A DNA stretch of 64,000 nt from Pseudomonas rubra (GTDB taxonomy: Bacteria > Pseudomonadota > Gammaproteobacteria > Pseudomonadales > Pseudomonadaceae), in contig NZ_JAMDGZ010000014.1 in the NCBI RefSeq assembly GCF_028656935.1, forward strand, positions 90,669 through 154,668. The letters run 5' to 3'. Below are positions 1 through 9,103 of this stretch, piece after piece. The translations under genes were made by a program, and so were the position numbers. Numbering within the stretch: position 1 is the stretch's first letter; the number at the start of each line of letters is the position of its first letter. The notes under the pieces are model-generated. The model was not told the origin of the DNA. It was given only the letters and a program-made list of their open reading frames with translations, and did no database searches.

Positions 1-267
1 AAGCTGTTCGAAATGGAAGGTGTGGACCTGGAATTCCGCAGTGATGCGCTCAAGTCCGTGGCCCGCAAGGCTCTGGAGCGCAAAACCGGCGCCCGTGGCC
101 TGCGTTCTATCCTCGAAGGCATTTTGCTCGACACCATGTACGAGATTCCTTCGCAGAAGGATGTCAGTAAGGTGGTGATCGACGAAAGCGTCATCGAAGG
201 TTCTTCGCAGCCGCTGTTGATCTACGAGAACAGCGAGCCGCAAGCCAAGGCTGCACCCGACGTTTGA
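1..267 (+). CDS. clpX: ClpX ATPase, C-terminal fragment (truncated by window edge)
   Basis: The frame is open from base 1 and ends in TGA at 265-267, giving the last 88 residues of ClpX, the AAA+ unfoldase that recognises substrates and feeds them to the ClpP peptidase in the cytoplasm. The GARGLRSIL segment is the sensor-2 region of the small AAA+ domain, and the residues after it match the usual ClpX tail. The ATP-binding part lies to the left of the window. Identity is supported by lon, hupB and ppiD following in the order typical of Pseudomonas. A strong terminator follows 25 bases after the stop, so lon is probably not simply read through from clpX. Confidence 0.95.
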   Translation, partial: KLFEMEGVDLEFRSDALKSVARKALERKTGARGLRSILEGILLDTMYEIPSQKDVSKVVIDESVIEGSSQPLLIYENSEPQAKAAPDV

Positions 268-291
268 GCCGCGATGCGGCTCGATTCAAGC

Positions 292-312
292 AAGGGGCCT
301 TCGGGCCCCTTT
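292..312 (+). terminator. Rho-independent terminator after clpX
   Basis: An 8-bp perfect stem AAGGGGCC/GGCCCCTT closes a TTCG tetraloop, and a short T-rich run follows. It sits 25 bases after the clpX stop and upstream of the lon promoter region. Confidence 0.85.
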
Positions 313-330
313 GCTTTTCCTGTCGCAGCG

Positions 331-359
331 CTTGTTTTTTTGCGGGCCTGCCCCCACAT
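331..359 (+). promoter_or_regulatory. Candidate sigma-32 heat-shock promoter for lon
   Basis: CTTGTTT at 331-337 resembles the sigma-32 -35 element (CTTGAAA). After 14 bases, CCCCACAT at 352-359 matches the CCCCATNT-type -10 element with one pyrimidine change. It lies about 60 bases before the lon start. lon is a known heat-shock gene in Enterobacteria and Pseudomonas. The match was made by eye; the -35 element is only partly conserved. Confidence 0.5.
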
Positions 360-418
360 TAACTCCACGCTCAAATTCTATCGGTTTCCGGCCATAAGGC
401 CGTTGTAGAGGCGAAATC

Positions 419-2818
419 ATGAAGACCACCCTCGACTTGCCTCTCCTGCCATTGCGCGATGTCGTCGTCTATCCGCACATGGTCATCCCGCTGTTCGTGG
501 GGCGCGAGAAGTCCATTGAGGCCCTTGAGGCCGCGATGACGGGCGAGAAGCAGATCCTCCTGCTGGCCCAGAAGAACCCCGCTGACGACGATCCGGGCGA
601 AGATGCCCTGTACCGCGTCGGTACCATTGCCACCGTCTTGCAACTGCTGAAACTGCCCGATGGCACCGTCAAGGTGCTGGTCGAGGGCGAGCAGCGTGGT
701 GCGGTGGAGCGCTTCAACGAAGTTGACGGGCATATTCGTGCTGAAGTCTCGTTGATCGACGAGTCCCAGGCCGCCGAGCGCGAGTCTGAAGTCTTCGTCC
801 GTAGCTTGCTGTCACAATTTGAACAATATGTTCAGCTGGGTAAAAAAGTCCCGGCTGAAGTGCTCTCCTCGCTCAACAGCATCGATGAGCCTGGGCGTCT
901 GGTCGACACCATGGCAGCGCATATGGCGCTGAAGATCGAGCAGAAGCAGGAAATTCTCGAAATCCTCGACCTGTCTGCCCGTGTCGAGCACGTGCTGGCA
1001 CTGCTGGATGCCGAAATCGACCTGCTGCAGGTCGAGAAGCGCATCCGTGGCCGGGTCAAGAAGCAAATGGAGCGCAGCCAGCGCGAGTACTACCTGAATG
1101 AGCAGATGAAGGCCATTCAGAAAGAGCTCGGCGACAGCGAAGAAGGTCACAACGAAGTCGAAGAGCTGAAAAAGCGCCTCGATGCCGCCGGTTTGCCAAA
1201 AGATGCCTACGCCAAGGCCCAGGCTGAGCTGAACAAGCTCAAACAGATGTCGCCGATGTCGGCTGAAGCCACCGTGGTGCGTTCCTACCTCGACTGGCTG
1301 GTACAGGTGCCGTGGAAGGCACAGAGCAAGGTACGCCTGGACCTGGCCAAGGCCGAGGAAATCCTCGACGCCGACCATTACGGGTTGGAAGAGGTCAAGG
1401 AACGCATCCTTGAGTACCTCGCCGTGCAGAAACGGGTGAAGAAAATCCGTGGTCCGGTGCTGTGCCTGGTTGGCCCGCCCGGTGTGGGCAAGACTTCCCT
1501 GGCCGAGTCGATCGCCAGTGCCACCAATCGCAAGTTCGTGCGCATGGCCCTCGGTGGCGTGCGGGACGAAGCCGAAATTCGCGGTCACCGCCGTACCTAC
1601 ATCGGTTCGATGCCTGGTCGTTTGATTCAGAAAATGACCAAGGTTGGCGTACGCAACCCGCTGTTCCTGCTCGACGAGATCGACAAGATGGGCAGCGACA
1701 TGCGTGGTGATCCGGCCTCGGCACTGCTGGAGGTGCTCGATCCCGAGCAGAACCATAACTTCAACGATCACTACCTGGAAGTCGACTACGACCTCTCGGA
1801 CGTGATGTTCCTCTGCACCTCCAACTCGATGAACATCCCGCCAGCCCTGCTGGACCGGATGGAAGTCATCCGTCTGCCGGGCTACACCGAGGACGAGAAG
1901 ATCAACATCGCGGTCAAGTACCTGTCGCCCAAGCAGATCAAGGCCAACGGCCTGAAGAAGGGCGAGCTTGAGATCGACGTCTCGGCGATCCGCGACATCA
2001 TTCGCTATTACACCCGCGAAGCCGGTGTGCGTAGCCTGGAGCGTCAGATCGCGAAAATCTGCCGCAAGGTAGTCAAGGAGCACGCCGGTCTCAAGCAGGT
2101 GGCGGTTGTTAAGGTCGCGGGCGAGCAGCTTGAGCACTACCTTGGCGTGCGCAAGTTCCGTTACGGCTTGGCCGAGCAGCAGGATCAGGTGGGTCAGGTT
2201 ACTGGCCTTGCCTGGACCCAGGTGGGCGGCGAGTTGTTGACCATCGAAGCTGCGGTCATTCCGGGCAAGGGTCAGTTGATCAAGACCGGCTCGCTCGGTG
2301 ATGTGATGGTCGAATCCATTACTGCCGCGCAAACCGTAGTGCGCAGCCGGGCGCGCAGCCTGGGGATTGCTGCCGACTTCCACGAGAAGCGTGACACCCA
2401 CATCCACATGCCCGAAGGCGCCACGCCCAAGGATGGTCCAAGTGCTGGTATCGGCATGTGCACCGCCCTGGTCTCGGCCCTGACCCAGATTCCGGTGCGT
2501 GCCGATGTGGCCATGACCGGCGAGATTACCTTGCGTGGTCAAGTGCTGGCGATTGGCGGTTTGAAGGAAAAATTGCTGGCCGCGCACCGTGGTGGAATCA
2601 AGACGGTGATCATTCCAGAAGAGAATGTGCGTGATCTGAAGGAAATTCCTGAGAATATTAAGCAGGATCTACAGATTAAACCGGTCAAATGGATTGACGA
2701 AGTCCTCCAAATTGCGCTGCAATACGCGCCGGAGCCCTTGCCCGATGTGGCTCCGGAGATTGTCGCCAAGGATGAAAAGCGCGACAGCGATTCCAAGGAA
2801 AGAATCAGCACACATTAG
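419..2818 (+). CDS. lon: Lon ATP-dependent serine protease
   Basis: This 799-residue homohexameric cytosolic protease degrades misfolded and regulatory proteins. The N-terminal substrate-binding LON domain spans about residues 8-200, followed by a coiled-coil helical region. The AAA+ module has Walker A GPPGVGKT (Lys358) and a Walker B segment [10 protein letters not shown]. The C-terminal protease domain carries the Ser-Lys dyad: Ser675 in DGPSAG and Lys718 in LKEKLL, spaced 43 residues apart as in E. coli Lon (Ser679/Lys722). Length is normal for LonA. The ATG at 419 lies just after a GAGGCG ribosome site. It is flanked by clpX and hupB, the usual order, and a sigma-32-like promoter lies upstream. 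Confidence 0.98.
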   Translation: MKTTLDLPLLPLRDVVVYPHMVIPLFVGREKSIEALEAAMTGEKQILLLAQKNPADDDPGEDALYRVGTIATVLQLLKLPDGTVKVLVEGEQRGAVERFNEVDGHIRAEVSLIDESQAAERESEVFVRSLLSQFEQYVQLGKKVPAEVLSSLNSIDEPGRLVDTMAAHMALKIEQKQEILEILDLSARVEHVLALLDAEIDLLQVEKRIRGRVKKQMERSQREYYLNEQMKAIQKELGDSEEGHNEVEELKKRLDAAGLPKDAYAKAQAELNKLKQMSPMSAEATVVRSYLDWLVQVPWKAQSKVRLDLAKAEEILDADHYGLEEVKERILEYLAVQKRVKKIRGPVLCLVGPPGVGKTSLAESIASATNRKFVRMALGGVRDEAEIRGHRRTYIGSMPGRLIQKMTKVGVRNPLFLLDEIDKMGSDMRGDPASALLEVLDPEQNHNFNDHYLEVDYDLSDVMFLCTSNSMNIPPALLDRMEVIRLPGYTEDEKINIAVKYLSPKQIKANGLKKGELEIDVSAIRDIIRYYTREAGVRSLERQIAKICRKVVKEHAGLKQVAVVKVAGEQLEHYLGVRKFRYGLAEQQDQVGQVTGLAWTQVGGELLTIEAAVIPGKGQLIKTGSLGDVMVESITAAQTVVRSRARSLGIAADFHEKRDTHIHMPEGATPKDGPSAGIGMCTALVSALTQIPVRADVAMTGEITLRGQVLAIGGLKEKLLAAHRGGIKTVIIPEENVRDLKEIPENIKQDLQIKPVKWIDEVLQIALQYAPEPLPDVAPEIVAKDEKRDSDSKERISTH

Positions 2819-2842
2819 TACGTATTTGGCTGGGGGGCTTTC

Positions 2843-2872
2843 TTGACAGTATTTTCAGGCCCTTGTTATAAA
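2843..2872 (+). promoter_or_regulatory. Sigma-70 promoter for hupB
   Basis: TTGACA at 2843-2848 is separated by 17 bases from TTATAA at 2866-2871 (or 18 bases from TATAAA). It lies in the lon-hupB gap about 95 bases before the hupB start, so hupB has its own strong promoter and a leader of roughly 85 bases. Confidence 0.75.
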
Positions 2873-2964
2873 GCGGCACTTGTGTCAACAAGCCACCCAG
2901 CGCTCGTTTAGCTTTTCATTACATACTTAGAAACAAACTCAATAGAGATATAAGGGGACTTAGA

Positions 2965-3237
2965 GTGAACAAGTCGGAACTGATTGACGCTATCGCCGCA
3001 TCTGCTGATATTTCGAAGGCTGCCGCTGGCAAAGCGCTGGACGCAGTAATTGATTCCGTCACCGGCGCCCTGAAGGCAGGTGACTCTGTGGTACTGGTAG
3101 GTTTCGGTACCTTCTCCGTCACCGACCGTCCAGCGCGCACCGGCCGCAACCCGCAAACCGGCAAGACTCTGGAAATCCCTGCCGCCAAGAAGCCTGGCTT
3201 CAAGGCTGGCAAGGCTCTGAAAGAAGCCGTCAACTAA
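2965..3237 (+). CDS. hupB: DNA-binding protein HU-beta
   Basis: A 90-residue nucleoid protein that binds and bends DNA as a dimer with little sequence preference. Signature features are the N-terminal helical dimerisation part ([11 protein letters not shown]), the VGFGTF core and the flexible DNA-grasping arm with GRNPQTGK followed by EIPA. The start codon is GTG at 2965, preceded by AAGGGGA at 2952-2958; an ATG start is not available in this region. The position directly after lon is typical for hupB. Two hairpins follow the gene. Confidence 0.97.
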   Translation: MNKSELIDAIAASADISKAAAGKALDAVIDSVTGALKAGDSVVLVGFGTFSVTDRPARTGRNPQTGKTLEIPAAKKPGFKAGKALKEAVN

Positions 3238-3291
3238 GTCGCTTCCTTCAGGCTCACGCCTAACCGAGCCAGGCTCGTGTCTGGTCCGGCT

Positions 3292-3332
3292 GCCGAGCGT
3301 CGGGTTACCTGTGAAGGTTCCCGGCGCTCGGC
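3292..3332 (+). repeat. Long stem-loop downstream of hupB
   Basis: GCCGAGCG (3292-3299) pairs perfectly with CGCTCGGC (3325-3332). The pairing extends inward with TCGGG against CCCGG (one G-T), giving a stem of about 13 bp with a 15-base loop. No T tract follows; a conventional terminator comes 10 bases later. Confidence 0.6.
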
Positions 3333-3342
3333 CAGTTACGAG

Positions 3343-3370
3343 AAGGCGCATCCTCGGATGCGCCTTTCTT
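3343..3370 (+). terminator. Rho-independent terminator after hupB
   Basis: AAGGCGCAT (3343-3351) pairs with ATGCGCCTT (3358-3366), with further C-G pairs possible at the loop, followed by TTTCTT. It separates hupB from ppiD. Confidence 0.8.
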
Positions 3371-3434
3371 CATATCAGGACTCTACCCACGCTCCACGGT
3401 TGGTTCATTCAGTACAACCGTTTCTGGGGGACGC

Positions 3435-5306
3435 ATGCTGCAGAATATCAGGGACAATTCACAAGGTTGGATTGCCAAGACCATTATCGGTGTCATCGTG
3501 GCCTTGATGGCACTGACCGGCTTCGATGCCATCTTCCAGGCAGCCAGCAACAGCCAGGATGCTGCCAAGGTCAATGGCGACAAGATCAGCCAGACCGAGC
3601 TGAGCCAGGCCGTCGACATGCAACGTCGGCAGCTGATGCAACAGCTGGGCAAGGATTTCGATCCGGCCATGCTCAACGAGAACATGCTGCGTGAAGCCGC
3701 GCTCAAGGGGCTGATCGATCGCAAGTTGCTGCTTCAGGGCGCTGAAGAGGCCAAGTTCTCTTTCTCCGAGGCGGCCCTCGACCAATTGATCCTGCAAACC
3801 CCCGAGTTCCAGGAAGATGGCAAGTTCAGCGCCGAGCGTTTCGACCAGGTCATTCGCCAGATGGGCTACGGCCGTCTGCAATTTCGCGAAATGCTGGCTC
3901 AGGAAATGCTCATCGGCCAATTGCGCACCGGTCTTGCCGGTAGCGGCTTTGTCACTGACGATCAGGTCAACGCCTTTGCCCGTCTGGAAAAACAGACCCG
4001 TGATTTCGCTGCGTTGACCTTCAAGGCCGACCCGGCCGCCGTCAAGGTCACCGACGAACAGATCAAGGCGCACTACGACGAACACGCCAAGGAATTCATG
4101 AGCCCCGATCAGGTCGTCATCGACTACATCGAGCTGAAGAAATCCGCGTTCTTTGACCAGGTTGAAGTTAATCAGGACGAACTCAAGGCGCTGTACGAGA
4201 AAGACATCGCCAACCTCGCCGAGCAGCGCCATGCCGCGCATATCCTTGTCGAAATCAACGACAAGGCAAGCGAGGGCCAGGCCAAGGCCAAGGTTGAAGA
4301 GATCCAGGCGCGCTTGGCCAAAGGCGAAGACTTTGCCACCCTGGCCAAGGAGTTCTCCCAGGATCCAGGTTCGGCCAGCAACGGCGGCGACCTCGGCTAT
4401 GCTGGGCAGGGCGTTTATGACCCGGCCTTCGAAGAAGCACTGTATGCGCTGAACAAGGGCCAGGTCTCAGGGCCGGTGCGGACCGAGTACGGTTTCCACC
4501 TGATCAAGCTGCTCGATGTACAGGCGCCCGAAGTGCCGAGCTTCGACAGCCTGAAAGACAAGCTGACCCGCGAGCTCAAGACCCAGCAGGTCGAACAGCG
4601 TTTCGTCGAAGTGACCAAGCAGTTGGAAGACTCGGCGTTCGAAGCCTCTGACCTGGCCCAGCCAGCTCAGGAGCTGGGCTTGAAGCTGCACACCTCGCCA
4701 GCGTTCGGCCGTGAAGGCGGCGAGGGCATCACTGCCAATCGCGCCGTGCTCCAGGCAGCATTCAGTACTGAAGTGCTGGAAGAAGGTGCCAACAGCACGG
4801 CGATCGAACTGGACCCGGAAACCATCGTCGTACTGCGTGTCAAAGAGCACCGCAAGCCTGAGCAACTGGGTCTTGAAGTGGTCTCCGAGAGCATCCGCAA
4901 GCACTTGGCCAAAGAGCAGGCGACAGCAGTGCTGAAGGCCAAGGCCGATGCCCTGATCGCCGGTCTGCGCGATGGCAAGATTGCCTTGGCGGCCAGCCAG
5001 GACGGTCAGGCCTGGAAAGTCCAGGAAGCAGTATCGCGCAGCCAGGAAGGCATCGACCCGGTCGAGCTGCAGGCTGTGTTCCGCATGAGCAAGCCTGAAG
5101 CCAAGGATAAGCCGGTGTACACCAGCGTCACCCTGGCCGATGGTAGCCTGGTGGTGTTGCGCCTGAGCGGCGTCAACGAAGGCGCGGCCGCCACTGAAGA
5201 AGAGAAGGCTGCCTACCGCCGCTTCCTCGCCTCGCGTGCCGGCCAGCAGGACTTCGCGGCGTACCGCAAGCAGTTGGAAGCCAAGGCGGAGATCACTCGC
5301 TACTGA
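3435..5306 (+). CDS. ppiD: Periplasmic chaperone / peptidyl-prolyl isomerase PpiD
   Basis: This 623-residue inner-membrane-anchored periplasmic folding factor assists proteins leaving the Sec translocon. A single N-terminal transmembrane segment (about residues 14-34) is followed by a SurA-N-like chaperone region. A parvulin PpiC domain spans about residues 265-360 (HAAHILVEI ... YGFHLIKL), and a long C-terminal chaperone-like region follows. The ATG at 3435 follows GGGGGACGC. The length matches Pseudomonas PpiD. It is transcribed alone between two terminators, downstream of hupB as in related genomes. Confidence 0.95.
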   Translation: MLQNIRDNSQGWIAKTIIGVIVALMALTGFDAIFQAASNSQDAAKVNGDKISQTELSQAVDMQRRQLMQQLGKDFDPAMLNENMLREAALKGLIDRKLLLQGAEEAKFSFSEAALDQLILQTPEFQEDGKFSAERFDQVIRQMGYGRLQFREMLAQEMLIGQLRTGLAGSGFVTDDQVNAFARLEKQTRDFAALTFKADPAAVKVTDEQIKAHYDEHAKEFMSPDQVVIDYIELKKSAFFDQVEVNQDELKALYEKDIANLAEQRHAAHILVEINDKASEGQAKAKVEEIQARLAKGEDFATLAKEFSQDPGSASNGGDLGYAGQGVYDPAFEEALYALNKGQVSGPVRTEYGFHLIKLLDVQAPEVPSFDSLKDKLTRELKTQQVEQRFVEVTKQLEDSAFEASDLAQPAQELGLKLHTSPAFGREGGEGITANRAVLQAAFSTEVLEEGANSTAIELDPETIVVLRVKEHRKPEQLGLEVVSESIRKHLAKEQATAVLKAKADALIAGLRDGKIALAASQDGQAWKVQEAVSRSQEGIDPVELQAVFRMSKPEAKDKPVYTSVTLADGSLVVLRLSGVNEGAAATEEEKAAYRRFLASRAGQQDFAAYRKQLEAKAEITRY

Positions 5307-5320
5307 GTGCTTGATGCTTG

Positions 5321-5356
5321 AAACAGAAAAGGCCGCAGATGCGGCCTTTTCTGTTT
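5321..5356. terminator. Bidirectional terminator between ppiD and yejF
   Basis: A 16-bp perfect stem runs from 5321-5336 (AAACAGAAAAGGCCGC) to its complement at 5341-5356, around a 4-base loop. A and T tracts flank it on both strands, so it can end ppiD transcription rightwards and the yej operon leftwards. Confidence 0.9.
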
Positions 5357-5367
5357 TCACGGGGCAG

Positions 5368-5390
5368 TAGGAGCGGGCTTGCCCCGCGAA
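5368..5390. repeat. Single REP element
   Basis: GTAGGAGCGGGCTTGCCCCGCG matches the common P. putida-group REP core, with the internal imperfect palindrome GCGGGCTTGCCCCGC. It lies in the ppiD-yejF tail-to-tail gap, where REP sequences usually sit. Confidence 0.75.
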
Positions 5391-5395
5391 TATGC

Positions 5396-7006
5396 CTACT
5401 GAGCGACTGCTGGCGCCAGAAACGCCGCCTCCAGCAGCTGTCGAGTATAGGGATGCCGAGGGTCGGCAAAGATCTGCGCCGCCGTGCCTTGCTCCACTAC
5501 CTGCCCTTGTTTGACCACCATCAACTGGTGGCTGAGCGCCTTGACCACCGCCAGGTCGTGGCTGATGAACAGGTACGTCAGGTTGTATTTGCTTTGCAAT
5601 GAGCGCAGCAGTTCCACCACCTGGCGTTGCACCGTACGGTCCAGGGCCGAGGTCGGCTCATCGAGCAGAATCAGCGCCGGCTTGAGTACCAGCGCCCGGG
5701 CAATGGCGATCCGCTGGCGTTGACCGCCGGAGAACTCGTGTGGGTAGCGATGCCGCGCCTGGGGATCAAGCCCCACTTCCTGCAAGGCGGCAATGATGGC
5801 CTGTTCCTGTTCGGCAGCGTTGCCGATGCGGTGGATGCGCAGGCCTTCGCCGACAATATCGCTGACGCACATGCGCGGACTGAGGCTACCGAACGGGTCC
5901 TGAAACACCACCTGCATCTGGCGGCGCAAGGGGCGCACCTGCTGCTGGCTGAGGTTCTCCAGTGCGGCGCCCTGAAAGCGAATGGCGCCCTGGCTGCCGA
6001 GCAGGCGCAGGATCGCCAGGCCCAGGGTTGATTTGCCCGAGCCGCTTTCGCCAACGATGCCCAGGGTCTGGCCCTGGGGCAGGCTGAAGTTGATGCCGTC
6101 CACCGCCTTGACGTAGTCGACGGTGCGCCGCAGCAGGCCCTTCTTGATCGGAAACCAGACGCGCAGGTCCTCTACTTGCAGCAGCGGTGCACCCGGCGGG
6201 TTACCGGCCGGGCCGCCACTGGGTTCGGCGCCCAGGAGCATCTGGGTGTAGGGATGCTTGGGGGTGCGAAACAGTTCGTCGCAGGCAGCCTGTTCGACGA
6301 TCTGGCCCTTTTGCATCACGCAGACCCGGTGGGCAATGCGCTTGACCAGGTTGAGGTCGTGGCTGATCAGCAGCAGGGCCATGCCCAGACGCGCCTGCAG
6401 CGACTTGAGCAGTTCGAGGATTTTCAGCTGTACAGTGACGTCCAGCGCCGTGGTCGGTTCGTCGGCGATCAGCAGCTCAGGCTCGTTGGCCAGGGCCATG
6501 GCGATCATCACCCGTTGACGCTGGCCGCCTGAGAGCTCGTGTGGCAGTGCTTTGAGACGTTTATGCGGCTCGGGTATGCCCACCAGCTCCAGCAGCTCCA
6601 GCGTGCGCTCAGTGGCCGCCTTGCCACGCAGGCCCTTGTGCAGCAGGAGGATCTCGTTGATCTGTTTCTCGATGTTGTGCAGCGGGTTCAGCGAGGTCAT
6701 CGGTTCCTGGAAGATCATCGCGATGCGGTTACCGCGGATGCGGCGCATCTGCTTTTCGTCCAGGGTCAGCAAGTCGCGCTGCTCGAAGCCGATGGTACCG
6801 GACGGATGTCGGGCCAGCGGGTAGGGCAGCAGGCGCAGAATCGAATGGGCCGTCACCGACTTGCCCGAGCCGCTTTCGCCAACCAGGGCCAGGGTTTCGC
6901 CACGACGGATGTCGAAGCTGACGCCTTCGACCACCCGCTGGGTTTGATCGCCGCTGACGAACTCGACGGCCAGGTCGCGAACTTCGATCAAGGTTTGCTT
7001 GCTCAT
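5396..7006 (-). CDS. yejF: Peptide ABC transporter, duplicated ATPase subunit (YejF type)
   Basis: This is the cytoplasmic ATPase that powers the peptide importer encoded upstream. The 536-residue protein is a tandem of two ABC domains. The first has Walker A GESGSGKS (Lys49) and signature LSGGQRQR; the second has Walker A with Lys325 and signature FSGGQRQR, each with a Walker B/H-loop (LISHD and FISHD). The start chosen is ATG at 7006 (MSKQTLIE), which follows GAGGAA and lies just past the yejE stop; an upstream in-frame start at 7030 would overlap yejE and lacks support. It is the last gene of the minus-strand operon, ending at the bidirectional terminator. Confidence 0.92.
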   Translation of the reverse strand: MSKQTLIEVRDLAVEFVSGDQTQRVVEGVSFDIRRGETLALVGESGSGKSVTAHSILRLLPYPLARHPSGTIGFEQRDLLTLDEKQMRRIRGNRIAMIFQEPMTSLNPLHNIEKQINEILLLHKGLRGKAATERTLELLELVGIPEPHKRLKALPHELSGGQRQRVMIAMALANEPELLIADEPTTALDVTVQLKILELLKSLQARLGMALLLISHDLNLVKRIAHRVCVMQKGQIVEQAACDELFRTPKHPYTQMLLGAEPSGGPAGNPPGAPLLQVEDLRVWFPIKKGLLRRTVDYVKAVDGINFSLPQGQTLGIVGESGSGKSTLGLAILRLLGSQGAIRFQGAALENLSQQQVRPLRRQMQVVFQDPFGSLSPRMCVSDIVGEGLRIHRIGNAAEQEQAIIAALQEVGLDPQARHRYPHEFSGGQRQRIAIARALVLKPALILLDEPTSALDRTVQRQVVELLRSLQSKYNLTYLFISHDLAVVKALSHQLMVVKQGQVVEQGTAAQIFADPRHPYTRQLLEAAFLAPAVAQ

Positions 7007-7007
7007 C

Positions 7008-8027
7008 TCATTTCCTCGGGTCGAAGGCATCGCGGGCGGACTCGCCGATAAACACCAGCAGGCTGAGCATCAACGCCAGCACTGCAAAGGCGCTCATGCC
7101 CAGCCAGGGCGCCTGGAGGTTGGACTTGCCCTGGGCCACCAGTTCACCCAGTGAGGGCGCCCCCGGTGGCAGGCCGAAACCGAGAAAGTCCAAGGCAGTC
7201 AGGGTGCCGATGGCGCCGGTGAGGATGAACGGCATGAAGGTCATGGTCGAAATCATCGCGTTGGGCAGAATGTGCCGGTACATGATCGCGCCGTTCTGCA
7301 TGCCCAGCGCCCGCGCCGCGCGTACGTATTCAAGATTGCGTCCGCGCAGGAACTCGGCGCGCACCACGTCGACCAGGCTCATCCACGAGAACAACAGCAT
7401 GATCCCCAGTAGCCACCAGAAGTTTGGTTGCACGAAGCTGGCGAGGATGATCAGCAGATACAGCACAGGTAGTCCCGACCAGATTTCCAGGAAGCGTTGG
7501 CCGGCCAGGTCCACCCAGCCTCCGTAAAAGCCCTGCAGGGCGCCGGCAATAACGCCGATGATCGAACTGAGGATAGTCAGGGTCAGGGCAAACAGCACCG
7601 AGATGCGGAAGCCATAGATGACCCGCGCCAGTACGTCGCGGCCCTGGTCGTCGGTGCCCAGCCAGTTCTGCGCCGACGGCGGGGCAGGGGCCGGGACCTT
7701 GAGGTCATAGTTGATGCTCTGGTAGCTGAACGGAATCGGCGCCCACAGCACAAAGCTGTCCTTGGCGGCGAGCAGCTCGCGGATGTAGGGGCTCTTGTAG
7801 TTGGCTTCCAGCGGGAATTCGCCGCCGAAGGCGGTTTCTGGGTAGCGCTTGAGCGCCGGGAAATACCATTGGCCGTCGTAGTGTACGGCCAGGGGCTTGT
7901 CGTTGGCGATCAGTTCGGCGCCCAGGCTCAGGCCGAACAGGATCAGGAACAGCCACAGCGACCACCAGCCGCGGCGGTTGGCCTTGAAGCGCGCAAAGCG
8001 CCGGCGATTCAGAGGTGACAGGTTCAT
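7008..8027 (-). CDS. yejE: Peptide ABC transporter permease YejE
   Basis: This 339-residue inner-membrane permease of the YejABEF-type importer is related to OppC/DppC. A cytoplasmic lead with Arg/Lys residues precedes the first membrane helix (WLFLILFGLSLGAEL). A periplasmic insertion of about 100 residues, characteristic of YejE, follows, then the BPD transport domain. The EAA loop that contacts the ATPase is visible as RNLEYVRAARALGM. It lies 1 base from yejB and immediately before yejF, in one operon. Confidence 0.92.
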   Translation of the reverse strand: MNLSPLNRRRFARFKANRRGWWSLWLFLILFGLSLGAELIANDKPLAVHYDGQWYFPALKRYPETAFGGEFPLEANYKSPYIRELLAAKDSFVLWAPIPFSYQSINYDLKVPAPAPPSAQNWLGTDDQGRDVLARVIYGFRISVLFALTLTILSSIIGVIAGALQGFYGGWVDLAGQRFLEIWSGLPVLYLLIILASFVQPNFWWLLGIMLLFSWMSLVDVVRAEFLRGRNLEYVRAARALGMQNGAIMYRHILPNAMISTMTFMPFILTGAIGTLTALDFLGFGLPPGAPSLGELVAQGKSNLQAPWLGMSAFAVLALMLSLLVFIGESARDAFDPRK

Positions 8028-8028
8028 C

Positions 8029-9102
8029 TCAGTGCTCCCGGCTGTCGAAGTCGATGCGTGGGTCGACCAGGGTGTAGGTCAGGTCGCCGATCAGCTTCAC
8101 CACAAGACCCAGCAGGGTGAAGATGAACAGGGTGCCGAAGACCACCGGGTAGTCGCGGTTGATCGCCGCCTCGAAACTCATCAGGCCCAGGCCGTCGAGT
8201 GAGAAGATCACCTCGATCAGCAAGGAGCCGGTGAAGAAGATGCCGATGAACGCCGAGGGAAAACCGGCGATCACCAGCAGCATGGCATTGCGAAACACAT
8301 GGCCGTAGAGCACACGGTTGGGGCTTAGGCCCTTGGCTTTGGCAGTGACCACATACTGCTTGTTGATCTCGTCGAGGAAGCTGTTCTTGGTCAGCAAGGT
8401 CATGGTCGCGAAGTTGCCGATCACCAGGGCGGTGACCGGTAGCACCAGGTGCCAGAAATAGTCGAGCAGTTTGCCGGTGGTGCTCAGCTCGTCAAAGTTG
8501 TTCGACGTCAGTCCGCGCAGCGGGAACCAGTCCAGGTAGCTGCCGCCAGCGAACACCACGATCAGCAGGATGGCGAACAGAAAGGCGGGAATGGCGTAGC
8601 CGATGACGATCGCCGAGCTGGTCCAGACGTCGAAATGGCTGCCGTGGCGGGTAGCCTTGGCGATCCCCAGAGGGATCGACACCAGGTACATGATCAGCGT
8701 GCTCCACAGCCCCAGGGAGATCGATACCGGCATCTTCTCGATGATCAGGTCGATGACCTTGGCATCGCGAAAGAAGCTATCGCCAAAGTCCAGCCGGGCG
8801 TAGTTCTTGATCATGATCCACAAGCGTTCCGGCGCCGACTTGTCGAAGCCGTACATCTGCTCGATTTCCTTGATCAGTGCCGGGTCCAGGCCTTGCGCGC
8901 CGCGGTAGTTGGAGCCGGCCACCGAGACTTCGGCGCCGCCACCGGCAATGCGGCTGGTGGCACCCTCGAAGCCTTCGAGCTTGGCGATCATCTGTTCCAC
9001 CGGGCCACCGGGAGCGGCCTGGATGATGATGAAGTTGATGATCAGGATGCCCAGCAGGGTCGGGATGATCAGCAACAAGCGGCGAAAGATGTAGGCCAGC
9101 AT
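8029..9102 (-). CDS. yejB: Peptide ABC transporter permease YejB
   Basis: This 357-residue permease of the DppB/OppB type pairs with YejE. The protein begins [12 protein letters not shown] with the usual first helix ([17 protein letters not shown]), and has a periplasmic loop with the [14 protein letters not shown] segment before the BPD transport domain. The EAA loop reads [15 protein letters not shown]. The start at 9102 is chosen because the 20 codons upstream (to 9162) are Arg/Pro-rich, run into yejA, and lack any family similarity. It is within the yej operon, one base from yejA. Confidence 0.93.
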   Translation of the reverse strand: MLAYIFRRLLLIIPTLLGILIINFIIIQAAPGGPVEQMIAKLEGFEGATSRIAGGGAEVSVAGSNYRGAQGLDPALIKEIEQMYGFDKSAPERLWIMIKNYARLDFGDSFFRDAKVIDLIIEKMPVSISLGLWSTLIMYLVSIPLGIAKATRHGSHFDVWTSSAIVIGYAIPAFLFAILLIVVFAGGSYLDWFPLRGLTSNNFDELSTTGKLLDYFWHLVLPVTALVIGNFATMTLLTKNSFLDEINKQYVVTAKAKGLSPNRVLYGHVFRNAMLLVIAGFPSAFIGIFFTGSLLIEVIFSLDGLGLMSFEAAINRDYPVVFGTLFIFTLLGLVVKLIGDLTYTLVDPRIDFDSREH

Positions 9103-9103
9103 G

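Noticed and set aside
812..2587. 591-codon open frame antisense to lon
   Set aside because: It mirrors lon codon structure; the product is His/Leu/Gln-rich with no recognisable domain. It is typical of antisense frames in GC-rich genes.
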